64,000 bases of DNA from assembly GCA_021234155.1 (NCBI GenBank), contig JAJEKV010000005.1, positions 15,846,826-15,910,825 on the forward strand, read 5' to 3'. Below are positions 35,331 to 45,235 of this stretch, in pieces. The stretch comes from Isoetes taiwanensis. Its lineage: Eukaryota > Streptophyta > Lycopodiopsida > Isoetales > Isoetaceae. A model generated the notes under the pieces. The model had not been told where the DNA came from. It searched no databases and saw only the letters and a program-made list of their open reading frames with translations. The position numbers were made by a program, and so were the translations under genes. The first letter of the stretch is position 1. Each line of letters opens with the position of its first letter.

Positions 35331-36543
35331 TTACAATAGTTCGGGGCCCTCCTTCTTAATAAACCGAGCTAGTCTAATATCTTTGGGCATACAAGTCACT
35401 CTCTTTAGCGTGTTGAGCACACGCCGGCCGAGTCTTCGGCACGTAATGTGCGATGTCTTTGCTCGACGCCCGCTGCGGTCACGAGCAACATGTCGTCTGA
35501 CCCCCGCTTGGATGGGTCAACTCCCCGCAAAATCTCCCTCGTTAGGCGTGCAAAGGGGGCTCACGGGAATGAGAAGCCATAGCTCTGGCGGAAGTGCTTA
35601 ATTTCTTGGGGCGCCCTCGCCCGAATTTTGAGTCATGCGGCCTTTTCATGGCTTCTTCGGAGGGTTGGCAGTTCGGTGGCAGCTTCAAGCGTGTTCTTCT
35701 TCGTTGGCCGACCTCCTCAATAGTCTTCACTCTGTGTTCTTAAGTAATATTTGGAGTATTCTTCGTGCATTTTCATAATGCAGCGGTATACTCCCTTTAG
35801 CTCTTTCCTTTTGCAAAGTCGTTTGGCCTTATAGGACTCCCCTCTGCGGCCTTGAACTCTTGATGCTTTGCACATTTGCAGGAGGTGTGGCGGCAGCCAT
35901 TTAGGATAGAGGCGGTCGTTATGCAGGGTCTTCATCCTCGGTATTGGGTTTGAAGGGCCGAAGTCTCTCGAATTTCGTGCCCTCCGTTTCCCCTCCTGGG
36001 TTAGTCGGACCCGAAGATGGGGGCTTCTCGGGATCCAGAGCTCTGTATGGTTCTGCCCAGTACGGTGTCTTCCTCTTCTTGGCTTCTCTGCCCGGCACTT
36101 CGAGGGTCCTTACCCTTCTCGCTCTCACCCTCTCCCGCTCCTCTTTCGCTTCCTCCTTTCTTCCCTCTTCATTTCCTTCTCCTCCCTCCTCCTCTTTTTC
36201 GCTCTTCCTTTTCCTTCCGGCGCTCGCCTTGGTTTCCTCGGCTCGCCTTCTTCCCTTTCCCTCTTCTTCTTCTTCGGTTCCTGCTCTGGTTCCTCATTAT
36301 CCCCGAAGATCTCCCTCGGCTGACTCCCTCCGCGCGGCTCGCGCCGCCGCGTCGCCTCGGTCAAGGTTCTCCGTGCCTGTTCCTGCTCCTCGGGGTTAGG
36401 GTTTAGGTGGTTTCAACCAGTGCCTCCTCTTCCCCGATGTGCACTTGCCTCCGTCGGCCTTATGCCGGACGGCTCGCTCTTCAAGGCTCCACATAGCCAG
36501 GTGGCACAACCTTGCCGGGCGATCTGTTTCGTCCCAGTGCCAT
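35331..36543 (-). CDS. Histone H3-like protein, broken frame (element B)
   Basis: On the minus strand the ATG at 36543 is followed, one frame over, by TKQIAR (36532-36515), the H3 tail word TKQTAR with one change. A very basic and acidic linker follows (36364-36125: KKKKREREEGEPRK, KRRREEKEMKREERRKRKR). Then the H3 fold: LIP and PFARLTREIL (35559-35530; H3 PFQRLVREIA), CAQHAK (about 35420) and, one base out, RVTCMPKDIRLARFIKKEG (35402-35348; H3 RVTIMPKDIQLARRIRGE), ending PELL and TAA at 35331-35333. The LIP before PF is typical of centromeric H3. Frame changes sit in CG-rich DNA. The C-terminal match alone makes the H3 origin safe; whether the gene is intact is not. Confidence 0.82.
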
Positions 36544-36644
36544 GCTTTTTGTTTGTCGGGTTTAGAGGCTTTGGCCCTAAAGATCGTCTTCTTGGGCGAG
36601 CTGTTCTCCGGAAAGGTGGGGGGTAAAATGGAAACCCTAATTTT

Positions 36645-36653
36645 CTATTTATA
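36645..36653 (-). promoter_or_regulatory. TATA box of the H3-like gene in B
   Basis: The minus strand reads TATAAATAG, identical to the box at 6794 in D, about 105 bases upstream of the ATG. A telo-box (AAACCCTAA on the plus strand, 36632-36640) lies just downstream of it. Confidence 0.7.
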
Positions 36654-36765
36654 GGGAGGTGGGATTTAGGGTTGGGACCCTGCAATTCATATGGGAAAAA
36701 ACAAACTAGGGCATTAGCGAAGGTACGAGGCATTCGTGCAGGTTCACCATACTCCAAAACACCCA

Positions 36766-36830
36766 CCACTCACACAGTCTTTGGGCAGATTGGATTACCA
36801 ACCTAAAGGGTCTGGCACACTCGTGAGGGT
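36766..36830 (-). repeat. Inverted-repeat hairpin upstream of the H3-like gene in B (near copy)
   Basis: CCACTCACAC and CACTCGTGAGGG are the arms; the core TTACCAACCTAAAGGG shares ACCAACCTAAA with the hairpins of element D, which links the two sets. Confidence 0.8.
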
Positions 36831-36973
36831 CGAATTGTTTTCGAGGCTATTTTACAATTCTGAGGGAGTTTCTTAGTGTTATAACATACAAACCTATCTA
36901 GAACTAAGGAAATAAGCCAAACTACACCATTATCTTAATTAATTGGGACACCTAACTATGTCAACGAGGTCAA

Positions 36974-37050
36974 CCACTCACCAAAGTCGTTGGGGAATCG
37001 GTTTCTTGACCAGGAATGGTCTTTGGCGGGCGACTTCGGTGAGGGGGTGG
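36974..37050 (-). repeat. Inverted-repeat hairpin upstream of the H3-like gene in B (far copy)
   Basis: CCACTCACCAAAGTCG is complementary to CGACTTCGGTGAGGGGGTGG with minor mismatches. It lies about 200 bases from the primer site, the same distance as the first hairpin in D. Confidence 0.8.
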
Positions 37051-37226
37051 CCCATTTTTTGGCAATTTAGGTTGGGAAAGGTGCTATCCTTCACTAGCAA
37101 TCTATCATGGAACTAAATTCTACCCGAAATTGGGAATTTTCCCAATTGTTGAAACTCTTGCTTGGGTGGCTATACCCCAAGACTCGAATCTACCGTTAGT
37201 CCTAAGGGAAAAATGGCCAGATTCTC

Positions 37227-37245
37227 GATCTTGGATGCCAAGATC
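37227..37245 (-). promoter_or_regulatory. Leader stem-loop of B
   Basis: GATCTTGG (3-base loop) CCAAGATC is a perfect 8-bp stem one base after the primer site. Relative to A both arms changed together (GTTC to GATC, GAAC to GATC), so pairing is kept. Confidence 0.7.
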
Positions 37246-37246
37246 A

Positions 37247-37258
37247 TGCTCGATACCA
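37247..37258 (-). other. Primer-binding site of B
   Basis: The minus strand reads TGGTATCGAGCA, resembling the initiator methionine tRNA complement TGGTATCAGAGC with differences from the eighth base on. It is one base from the LTR. Confidence 0.75.
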
Positions 37259-37259
37259 C

Positions 37260-38853
37260 TGTGGATCGCCCCCTACTCCTTATCACGATGCCCCGATCGT
37301 ATTTCGCGGAGGAGCATTCCCCAGCGGTTGCGGCTCGACAGGCCATCCACGACTCCACTCCCATGGGGGCGAGCGGACGAAGAGTGGATGTGTCATTCAT
37401 CCGCCTTCCATCGGATCGACCTATCTGCCGGGCGTAACAAACAAACGTGAGCACAACTAATAATATACAACACAATCACCATAACAATAGCAACATCACA
37501 AGTCGGCCAATACCTTCATAACAATAATACAAAGGAAAGATCCTACCCATGGCTCCTGGACTCAAGGGGGATGGTGACGGCTAGGCCTCGAGTTCATTCG
37601 CGCATTTAATTCATGGCAATGGATTTGGCTGGCATAGAACATGGCTTAGGGTAGTCCACTCCATCCAGCCCCTCAGTGCACACTTTGCGGTAGGTTTGAA
37701 AAGTGTTGGGACTTGGTCAGAACTGCCGGGTGAGTAGCCGGAGGGCTACTAATGGCAGGTTGCATCTCCCCAACCCCGATGAGGCAGGGAAGAGGCTGCC
37801 TCTCCTCCGGAGGGTATCCATGCTCATCGCGAAGGGCTGGGAGAGGGCCACGCCTTATTAGGACTTGAACTCACCGGAAGGTCATATCCACCACCCCACG
37901 AGTGTCGAGCTCATGCCTTGCCCACACGCCGTGACAAGCCATTAAGCCTAGCCACCAAAGACCCCCGATAGGCTTTACTACCAGAGGGGCGGTCCACGAT
38001 GAGACAAGTTCCTCCTTATCAACCCGTGCCTTGCCCTTCACCCACGGCCGAGGTGGGCTCACGATACCGCGGGCCGCAATTATGTGGGAACTAAGGTGCT
38101 ATGCTAGGAACATCTTCTACATGCGACCTTTAGGTCTCTACCCCCTTCCCACAACAAGGAGATCACAGAGTGGAATACATGCAATATCACGTAATGAGAT
38201 AGAGAATCATATCAATCTATTTACTTAACATCCAATGTTAGGTTCATTAGTTAGAGTCTCGATCTAGGGATCTACAAGGCTTCGAGATGATCTAACATAC
38301 TAAATCGCATATTGCCATGCCTAAAGACGGTTTTCACAACAGAACAACTAGATACCTGCTCCTTGGCTTGCTCCTGATCCTTGGAAGGCATCCATGCTCC
38401 TGATCTTGCGAAGACAAACCGCTACTCAAGAACTTTGTTGTGCAAATCCGACTTTTCGAGCACAGGCAATGCGATTTGAAACCTTACCTTGGCGATTGGC
38501 CCAGGAAAGCCCTAAATGCGAAGGAGGAAAGGAAGCTCTAGAAAACCCTAATTGGCAAAGTGAAAGGAGAGCTAGGGTCTAGGGTTTTAGCCCTTATATA
38601 GACCCTATCTAGGTTAGGGCATCCACATGGGCAAATGGCTTTAAGCCATTTGGAAATGGATGAACAAGGAACCTTTTGTTGTGTATGTTTAATTACATAC
38701 CCAACATCCAAGGTTGCCCCCTAGGTGCAACCTTTAGCTCCTAGGTGCAACGTTGTCCTATTCTCAAGTACATGTCACTTGTGACGTATGCGTAATAACG
38801 ATAGACGCGTATAATATATATATTACGGTATTATCTTATTAACGCCGAACACA
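37260..38853 (-). mobile_element. 5' LTR of element B
   Basis: Partner of the LTR at 12451-14043, almost equal in length (1594 and 1593). The promoter word TCTATATAAGGG (minus strand, about 38593-38604) is conserved. It is followed on the plus strand by the TTAAT target duplication. Confidence 0.92.
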
Positions 38854-38858
38854 TTAAT

Positions 38859-39642
38859 CTCCACGATGCAGCCCTAGGTATAGGTTGCATGCGTTCTTAC
38901 CGATGATGGGACCACTACGGTGATCTCTAGGACGTGGTGTAATGTCATTGTAGGCATGACTGCGATTCTGCTTGGATTAGTTGTAAAGTAGATTAAAAAG
39001 TCTACTTCCGTCTCACGGAAGTAGATGATCTCGAGAGATAAGAGGCCATTGAGGAATGCATTGATAGGAAAGCACCTCTAGTCAATGCCTACGGGAAGGA
39101 CGCCACCTTCACGCCCAGGGCAACTAAAGGTGTAGGCATGAGTGTCATCTTAGGCATTATAGGGCGCTGTCTCCACGACCACGATGGAAGAAGCATCCTC
39201 TTCCTACGCCGGGAGATTAGTCATGCATTCATTTAGTTAATTAGATGGGTGGTCCCCTTATAACCATAATATTATTAATTATTAAAATGGTACTAACGTA
39301 GTATCGACCTGCAGGCCAATAGAGCGTTCCGGAGGGCAAAGGGGTCGAGCTACAAAGACTTGCAACACAAGTGTATTTGAAATATGTTGCAAGGAATGAA
39401 GAGTACCAGGAAGCATAATAGATATGTGATTGATAAACTTGGATAAACACAAATATTGTATGAATTTATTGAATAAAGTAATGTCATAATAATGTTTTAA
39501 AAAAATATTACCTTAAGGTAATCCAAATAAATGTGTAAGATAAAAATGATAAATTGGATGCATCAAGTTGGTTGCAGGACAAGCAGGTCCCAAGGTGGGG
39601 ACCCGTGCTCGCGGACAAAGATCATTTTAAGTGGGGGGAGAA
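38859..39642 (+). other. 3' untranslated end and purine tract of element D
   Basis: After the B insertion, D continues with the same type of sequence that B has (in reverse) between pol and its 3' LTR, and ends with TAAGTGGGGGGAGAA (39628-39642), the purine tract, next to the LTR. No ORF is supported. Confidence 0.75.
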
Positions 39643-41140
39643 TGTGACGTTCGATGCGATATCACGGTGCCAAGGCGTGTATCATGATTGCACCATCACG
39701 CCGCATTACACGCCATCCCAATTGACGTGTACGCCGACGTATAGCCAAGCAAGTAGTGCCCTAGGGGGCAACTTGCAAGTGTGTGCACATTATGAATGTG
39801 TACACTTTAACCACTAAATATTAAGTGGGCATACCAAGGGTCGTTGGAAACCCTAATCCTAACTGATAGCCTATGTAAGGCAACCAAACCCTAACTTTCC
39901 ATTTTCGTCCCACAGCCCCTTCCGAAAAACTGGTTTGGCTCTCAAGAGTCAATCTCGACTCCCGAGATCTGTCTGAGCAGTCTAGTTCGTCAGCTTCCCT
40001 TTCCGACCGCATCTTCAAGCAAGACAGCGACATGGAAGCATTCAGAGCAGGAGGAGCAAGCCAGGGATCAGGTATTTCATCAATTCAATAGTCTAATCCG
40101 CCTCCCAGATATAGAATGAGTAGGGTTTATCCTATTGAATTGCCCATAGCAGCCACATAGACCTCTAGATAGCGAGCCATAACTAAAGAACCTAACTTCT
40201 GTGATGTAGATTAGATATTATTCTTTAGTTCTTCGATGATATGGATGTATTGATGATCTCTGTGGACTCATTGTATTGGGAAGGGGGGTAGAGGCCTAAA
40301 GCCAAGTAGTTGATGCTTCTAGCTAGTCCTCTTTAGTGCACTACTAAATTTCGGCCTGTGTACAAGAACCAAACCTGGCTGTGGGTGGAGGGACCAGACT
40401 GGCTTACAAGGAGGCTCATGTCCCGACTCATGAATTGTCCCTCTGGTAGTAAGGCCTATTGGGGACTACAGCGCACTAGATCTAATGCACTGCCACTACT
40501 TGCAGGCTTTTGCATGGGTTCGACACTCTTGGGGTGGTGTACACCTTCCATGGAGTTCAGTCGAGTACGGGCAGTGGCCCTCTAGTCGCCTTGAATCAGC
40601 ATGCTAGCCTCTGGTGGGAGAAATCCCTACCCCCCCCCGGGAACGGGGAGATGCAACACGTGGAATAGCCCCTTTGGCTATGCATCCCGCTGGCTACTGA
40701 TCGGTCCCAAGACTCGGTCAACCTACTCTGCAAAGTGTGCACATGGATGGGCGGATGGAGCGACTACCCAATTGCCATGTTCCTTTGCCGACCAACTCCA
40801 ATGTTATTGCCCTCTGTTGCCCCTCCCCCAAGCTTGTCAGGTCCACCCACGTTTGCGAGGCACTCCGAATTCCCTTATGTGATGTCTTGATCTTTGTCTA
40901 TGTCTCTGCAGATATGTGGCCATCCCTCGGTGGACATATGTTATTGATGTATGTGATGTATATTACGCTTCCGGACGGTGGCCCTAAGGAGACAGGGGTA
41001 AATTACCCCTTCATTCTTCCCAGACTGAACACTTCAAGGTTCGCGGTGGGTGGATGTTATATTAGCATGGAGCTGGTATGGGGGATGAACTCCTGGTTTC
41101 TATACGGTGAGTGCACCATATATGAGTAGGGGACGTCCCA
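39643..41140 (+). mobile_element. 3' LTR of element D
   Basis: It starts TGTGACGTTCGATGCG and ends GGGGACGTCCCA. Partner of the LTR at 4717-6203. The final CCCA instead of CACA is also present in the duplicated copy at 41600. Confidence 0.9.
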
Positions 41141-41990
41141 GAGCCTGATTTAGCCTATCTGCAAAGTACGCACAGGAGAGGCGGATGGAGTGGTCAACCC
41201 TAGCCATTATCTATTGCCAGCCCAAGTCATTGCCATAACTCGGTCTGTTTTATCTAGAGACCCCCAGCCATCAGTCGATTCCCCCTTGAGTCTAAGCCCT
41301 GGATAGGCGCCTCTATTTGATGTATTCGATGTATTTGATGTATTGTTGTATTCGATGACATGGATGGATGGATTATCACTACCCTACGGGGTAGTTTATT
41401 GTTGTTATGTTATTGCTAGTGCTTATGTATATATGTTTTGCTTCCGGTGATGTAAGGACCCCTAGAGGACGGGATGGAATGACACCTCTGTGTCCTCTAT
41501 TTGATAGTCTGGCCACCCTAGACGCGAGGTAGACAGAATGGGGGATGAACTCCTGGTTTCTATACGGTGAGTGCACCATATATGAGTAGGGGACGTCCCA
41601 GAGCCTGATTTAGCCTATCTGCAAAGTACGCACAGGAGAGGCGGATGGAGTGGTCAACCCTAGCCATTGCCAGCCCAAGTCATTGCCATAACTCGGTCTG
41701 TTTTATCTAGAGACCCCCAGCCATCAGTCGATTCCCCCTTGAGTCTAAGCCCTGGATAGGCGCCTCTATTTGATGTATTCGATGTATTTGATGTATTGTT
41801 GTATTCGATGACATGGATGGATGGATTATCACTACCCTACGGGGTAGTTTATTGTTGTTATGTTATTGCTAGTGCTTATGTATATATGTTTTGCTTCCGG
41901 TGATGTAAGAACCCCTAGAGGACGGGATGGAATGACACCTCTGTGTCCTCTATTTGATAGTCTGGCCACCCTAGGCGCGAGGTAGACAGA
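41078..41990 (+). repeat. Tandem duplication across the D/E junction
   Basis: 41078-41537 is repeated head-to-tail at 41538-41990, with a 7-base deletion and only a couple of substitutions. The unit contains the last 63 bases of D's LTR plus about 397 bases of E's LTR, so the duplication happened after D was inserted, or is an assembly artefact. Confidence 0.92.
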
Positions 41991-42071
41991 GGGCCCATAC
42001 GACAGATAGCCATTGGATGGGAAAGGTCTTTGTTGTATACTGCTGCCGTATATAGTGCAAGGAGCATCACA
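41141..42071 (+). mobile_element. 3' LTR of element E, second part
   Basis: It continues the LTR interrupted at 4716 (GATTTAGCCTATCTGCAAAGTA... and GGCGGATGGAGTGGTCAACC match LTRs of A and H in reverse) and ends CCGTATATAGTGC...GCATCACA, comparable to the LTR ends of the other elements. It includes most of the tandem duplication. Confidence 0.75.
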
Positions 42072-42238
42072 CTGTTTCTGTAATGCCCCTGCTTCTTGCG
42101 GATCTGAAGAACCGAGCTCCGGAGCTCTTGGCGAGCTTGCAATGCAGTGGAAATCACCGGATGCTGGCATTGCACCATTTCTTCCAGATCCTCCAAAGCT
42201 TTGGTGATGCTGCCCGAGCTCCTGACCAGGCTGGTTTC
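42072..42238 (-). pseudogene. Exon-like fragment, coiled-coil-like peptide
   Basis: The minus strand has one open frame with SLVRSSGSITKALEDLEEM, QCQHPVISTALQARQELRSS and VLQIRKKQGHYRN. It is preceded by TATCTCTTTGTTTAACATAG, a fair intron acceptor. The frame is cut at 42071 by the LTR of E. I do not recognise the protein. It could be an exon of a host gene that E disrupted, or an exon-like piece of an older element. Confidence 0.4.
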
Positions 42239-42289
42239 CTATGTTAAACAAAGAGATAAAAAACATGAAAATTCTGCTTTGCAGACGTT

Positions 42290-42466
42290 TGCGAAGAGAT
42301 ACTAGAGCTTGAGAAGATCTTTACACATCAAGACAAGGAGACATCAGATCTTCTTAGTAAAGTTTAAGTTTCATCCACCTTCTAATGCAGCATGGTACTC
42401 CAAGGTTCAATTCAAAGAGTATAAAGCACTTGTGGATGAGTATGAAAAAGCTCTGAGACATGTTTA
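42290..42466 (+). pseudogene. Coding remnant of unknown origin
   Basis: After CTGCTTTGCAG (acceptor-like) the plus strand reads VCEEILELEKIFTHQDKETS, DLLSKV and a stop, then in a second frame FHPPSNAAWYSKVQFKEYKA and LVDEYEKALRHV. The composition looks protein-coding and the two pieces are adjacent, so one frameshift or a short intron may separate them. No family recognised. Confidence 0.35.
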
Positions 42467-42718
42467 ACTTGAAATTATTTCAATCATATGATATTTAATT
42501 TGTTATAACATTATTTATATGGCCATGACAACCAAAGGAATTCCACGTGGAATATCTAATGATTGATATAGGTTGATCAGGCTTAATAGCCTAAGGCTCA
42601 AACATCCCTAAATGAATTAAGATGAAATCCCTCAGATTGACTTGAGGGCAACTCTAAATGAATTGAGATAAAAGGATTCAGATTGACTTGAGAAGAAAAC
42701 CCTCAGATTGACTTGGGA

Positions 42719-42906
42719 CCATCTCTGAACGAATTGAAATAAACAATTTTTTTCCTATGATTAATGAGGACATTCAATCTTAGAAAGCGAAGGATTGTTA
42801 TGGTACTTGAGGCCATCTCTAAGCAAATTGAGATAAACAATTTTTTTCCTATAATTGACGAGGACATTCAGTCTTAGAAAGGGAGGATTGTGATGATACT
42901 TGATTA
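42719..42906 (+). repeat. 94-bp tandem duplication
   Basis: Two imperfect copies (42719-42812, 42813-42906) of a unit with ATCTCT.A.C, AAACAATTTTTTTCCTAT, GAGGACATTCA and TCTTAGAAAG. The second ends in AGAAAGGGAGGATTG, a purine-rich word that could be a decayed priming tract. Confidence 0.75.
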
Positions 42907-43600
42907 AAATACTAGCTCGGGTTGGGATCTGATATCAACCAATCTGACCTTGTCATTATAGGCTTTGAACCTTGCTCAACTTAAAGGAAGGCCTAATAAA
43001 GATACTAATCTTGGAATTATAACCAATATAGCGAGGACAAAACCCAGGAACTCGTACCCGACCCACCAGGGAGTGGGACTCCAAGTGTCAAAAAACCCCA
43101 AAACAAGTAAGATCAGTACAGAGAGCGTCATCCCCGGCTAATCAACTGGACAGAGCAGGTTAAACCTACCATCTAGACCTTCTGCCAGTATCAAGGAGCC
43201 ATTGGGATAGACAACAAAGCCATATAAGCAATCATATCAGGGACATGTAGCCGAGCTGTAATGATCCCAATAAAGGAGAATGAAGCACAATTACATTAAA
43301 ATAAGAAATTTCTTGATTCTAATTGGGGACGAAATTGCTTTTGAGCATGTCTTATGGTCATTTTCTGTGCTACTATGGCGCCATTATGTGAAATCATGCA
43401 TCTGAAGTGTCATTTTTCTGGTGCCGATAGTGCAGATGATGGAGATAATGCCGATAGTCATTTTTAATAGTGCAGATAATGAAGCTAAAGAAACATAGAT
43501 TACAATATTAACACAATTTACATATTCATAGATAAGAGTTGACACACCAAGCCAAGATTTGGAAGAGTTTACAAACAAAAGTATTATTGTATATGTGATC
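42907..43600. other. No supportable feature
   Basis: I see no convincing ORF, RNA gene or repeat here. A single GGCGCCATT word occurs near 43378. It may be old LTR sequence (a TGATGATACTTG start follows the purine-rich word at 42900) but no partner is present. Confidence 0.4.
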
Positions 43601-43639
43601 AACACAATTTATCAAATCTGTTCCATGAGAGGATTTAGT

Positions 43640-45235
43640 TCACTCAGTAGGATCAGGTGCACCATAGCTAGATGTCTCGACCATGGGATCAACTTGAAAT
43701 GTCTCAAACCCTCTGGCATTGAACGGGATCGTTGAGAATGCCCAGGTCGAACTCAATATTTTTTATCACATCATAGTCGACATCAAGAATATCTTCAGGT
43801 ATTTATTGACTTAATTGTCTTGCTCGACCGCCTGCACCTTGTTCAACAACAACATCTTGTTTCTCAGTCACAGGGACTGAAGTCAGGACAGGGTTTAGGA
43901 GACGTTCAAGCCTAGTAAGAATGCCCTACATGCACTATCGCCTGGTAGCTCATGCTCAAACACAATGCAAAATATCTTATGGATCAATGCAGCCCGACCA
44001 AACGAATTACAGGAGAAGTAATCAAGGACTCATGTTCCTGGCTGTACTAGCTTTTGCACGAGATAAGAACATGTGGCAGGTCCCAGCTGGTTTCTCATGA
44101 TTATGTCGGATTAAATGGAATCACATCAACAGCAGTAAACATTGGATGGGTCTCTTTGAAAAGAATCCACTAGTATTTTTATGTGCTCCATATTCCTTGG
44201 CCTAGACTTTAAGTTTGGAGGCCCTTGGTATATATCGAACACGTTTATCATTTTCATGAACGTGATGCCCAGAGGAAAACGATGGCGGTGCTCAAAGATC
44301 TTCTGCAATGTTGTTTCTGCCGTCTTTTCCCCCTCCGACCTTTCCGCCTTAAGATTCTAAGGCACTTCTAACAAGTGCTGGGCAATCCTCAATGTCAGCA
44401 TGTGCTCTTTAGGCTACTGCTCCGCGATGGCTGTTCTGGCCGGAGTGCCTGCAGTATCCAATGAAGCTTCCCTAGTGTGCGATGGGCTTGTAGGGTGGTC
44501 ACCATCACTACCAGTTACCTGCTCCGTATTCCTTTCCAGCCTGTTTGGACTTGCCTCAGGACTAGGTGTATGAATTTGTCTGCGATGTTTTTTAGGAGTG
44601 GCCTCCATGTCAGAAGACTCTAGCTCGGAATAGCAATTTTAGGTGCAATGGGGAAGAATGTTGTAATCATAGTGGGTGAACCCTCGTGAACATCAGGTGC
44701 CCACACTTCCTTTTCTTTTCCTCAATCTCTTCCGTCACCTATTTTCCTTTCTTTCTATCTTTGTCCTTCTCCGATTTCTTTTTTTTTTCTCTCTCTCTCT
44801 TGCTAGCCTTTCCCTCTTTCTCTTTATCAGGATATTTATGATTCTTCTTCTTAGCTTAACCTTCTCAGTAGCTTTTGCTTCCTCTACTCTGTGGCCTTCC
44901 TCTTCCGTATCAGAAGAAGGGTCTTTTTCAGTTGCAACTACCTCTTTAACTTGTCCTGCCTTCTTCTTAGTAACCGTCTGAAGCCAGGCTGTGTCCCATT
45001 GCGGCCATTCTTAAGAACCTTCTTCATGTTGACAATGATATCCGGCTGGTAAATTCCTTTAGAATCTCCAGACATCTCTCTTATCAGCAAAGAAAGCTCT
45101 CTTCTAGTGTCACCCATGGAATCTGTAAGAGCAGACGTGCTCACCTTCATTATCTCAATGCACCAGCTCTAGTTTATCATCATAATCGTATGATCGGACT
45201 GGAACTGTGCATCCAAGCGGAGCACAACTGAAACA
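43640..45235 (-). pseudogene. Decayed gene of unknown function, possibly with introns
   Basis: Minus-strand pieces read like one protein: VSTSALTDSMGDTRRELSLL and MSGDSKGIYQPDIIVNMKKV (45150-45000), a Lys/Glu/Arg-rich stretch, a Pro/Ser/Thr stretch with PKKHRRQIHTPSPEASPNRL (44590-44520), then FPLGITFMKMINVFDIYQGP and RPRNMEHIKILVDSFQRDPS (44280-44140), and IPEDILDVDYDVIKNIEFD (about 43780). A T-rich stretch ending TTCTTTGTTTCAG (about 45232) is a good acceptor. The RP.N.EHI..LV.SF word loosely recalls ParB-like folds, which is only a hint. Many stops lie between the pieces. Confidence 0.35.

Larger units (their letters stand above)
12451..38853 (-). mobile_element. Ty3/gypsy chromovirus B, host of A
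   Basis: Two LTRs (3' copy 12451-14043, 5' copy 37260-38853) are flanked by a perfect 5-bp target duplication, TTAAT at 12446-12450 and 38854-38858. On the minus strand the order is LTR, primer site, leader stem-loop, hairpins, H3-like gene, ORF2, gag, protease, reverse transcriptase (split by element A), RNase H, integrase, chromodomain, purine tract, LTR. Pol before integrase and the integrase-linked chromodomain place it among chromoviruses. Confidence 0.92.
4717..41140 (+). mobile_element. LTR retroelement D (Ty3/gypsy-like), host of B and A
   Basis: Two LTRs (4717-6203 and 39643-41140) bound an element inserted in the LTR of E; flanking bases GAGCA (4712-4716) and GAGCC (41141-41145) are a near-perfect 5-bp target duplication, and the E sequence on both sides joins into one LTR. 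D's own interior is 6204-12450 plus 38859-39642, the middle being the later insertion B. It carries the primer site, the H3-like gene, ORF2 and a purine tract, but I find no gag or pol. It looks non-autonomous, or had gag-pol deleted. Confidence 0.88.

Noticed and set aside
35944..36399. Long plus-strand Ser/Leu/Pro ORFs at 36 kb and 27.6 kb
   Set aside because: They are the antisense of the Lys/Glu/Arg-rich linkers of the H3-like genes and show no domain.
44126..44308. Firm ParB/sulfiredoxin call
   Set aside because: Only one short word fits and no catalytic or nucleotide-binding motif is visible; kept as a hint only.
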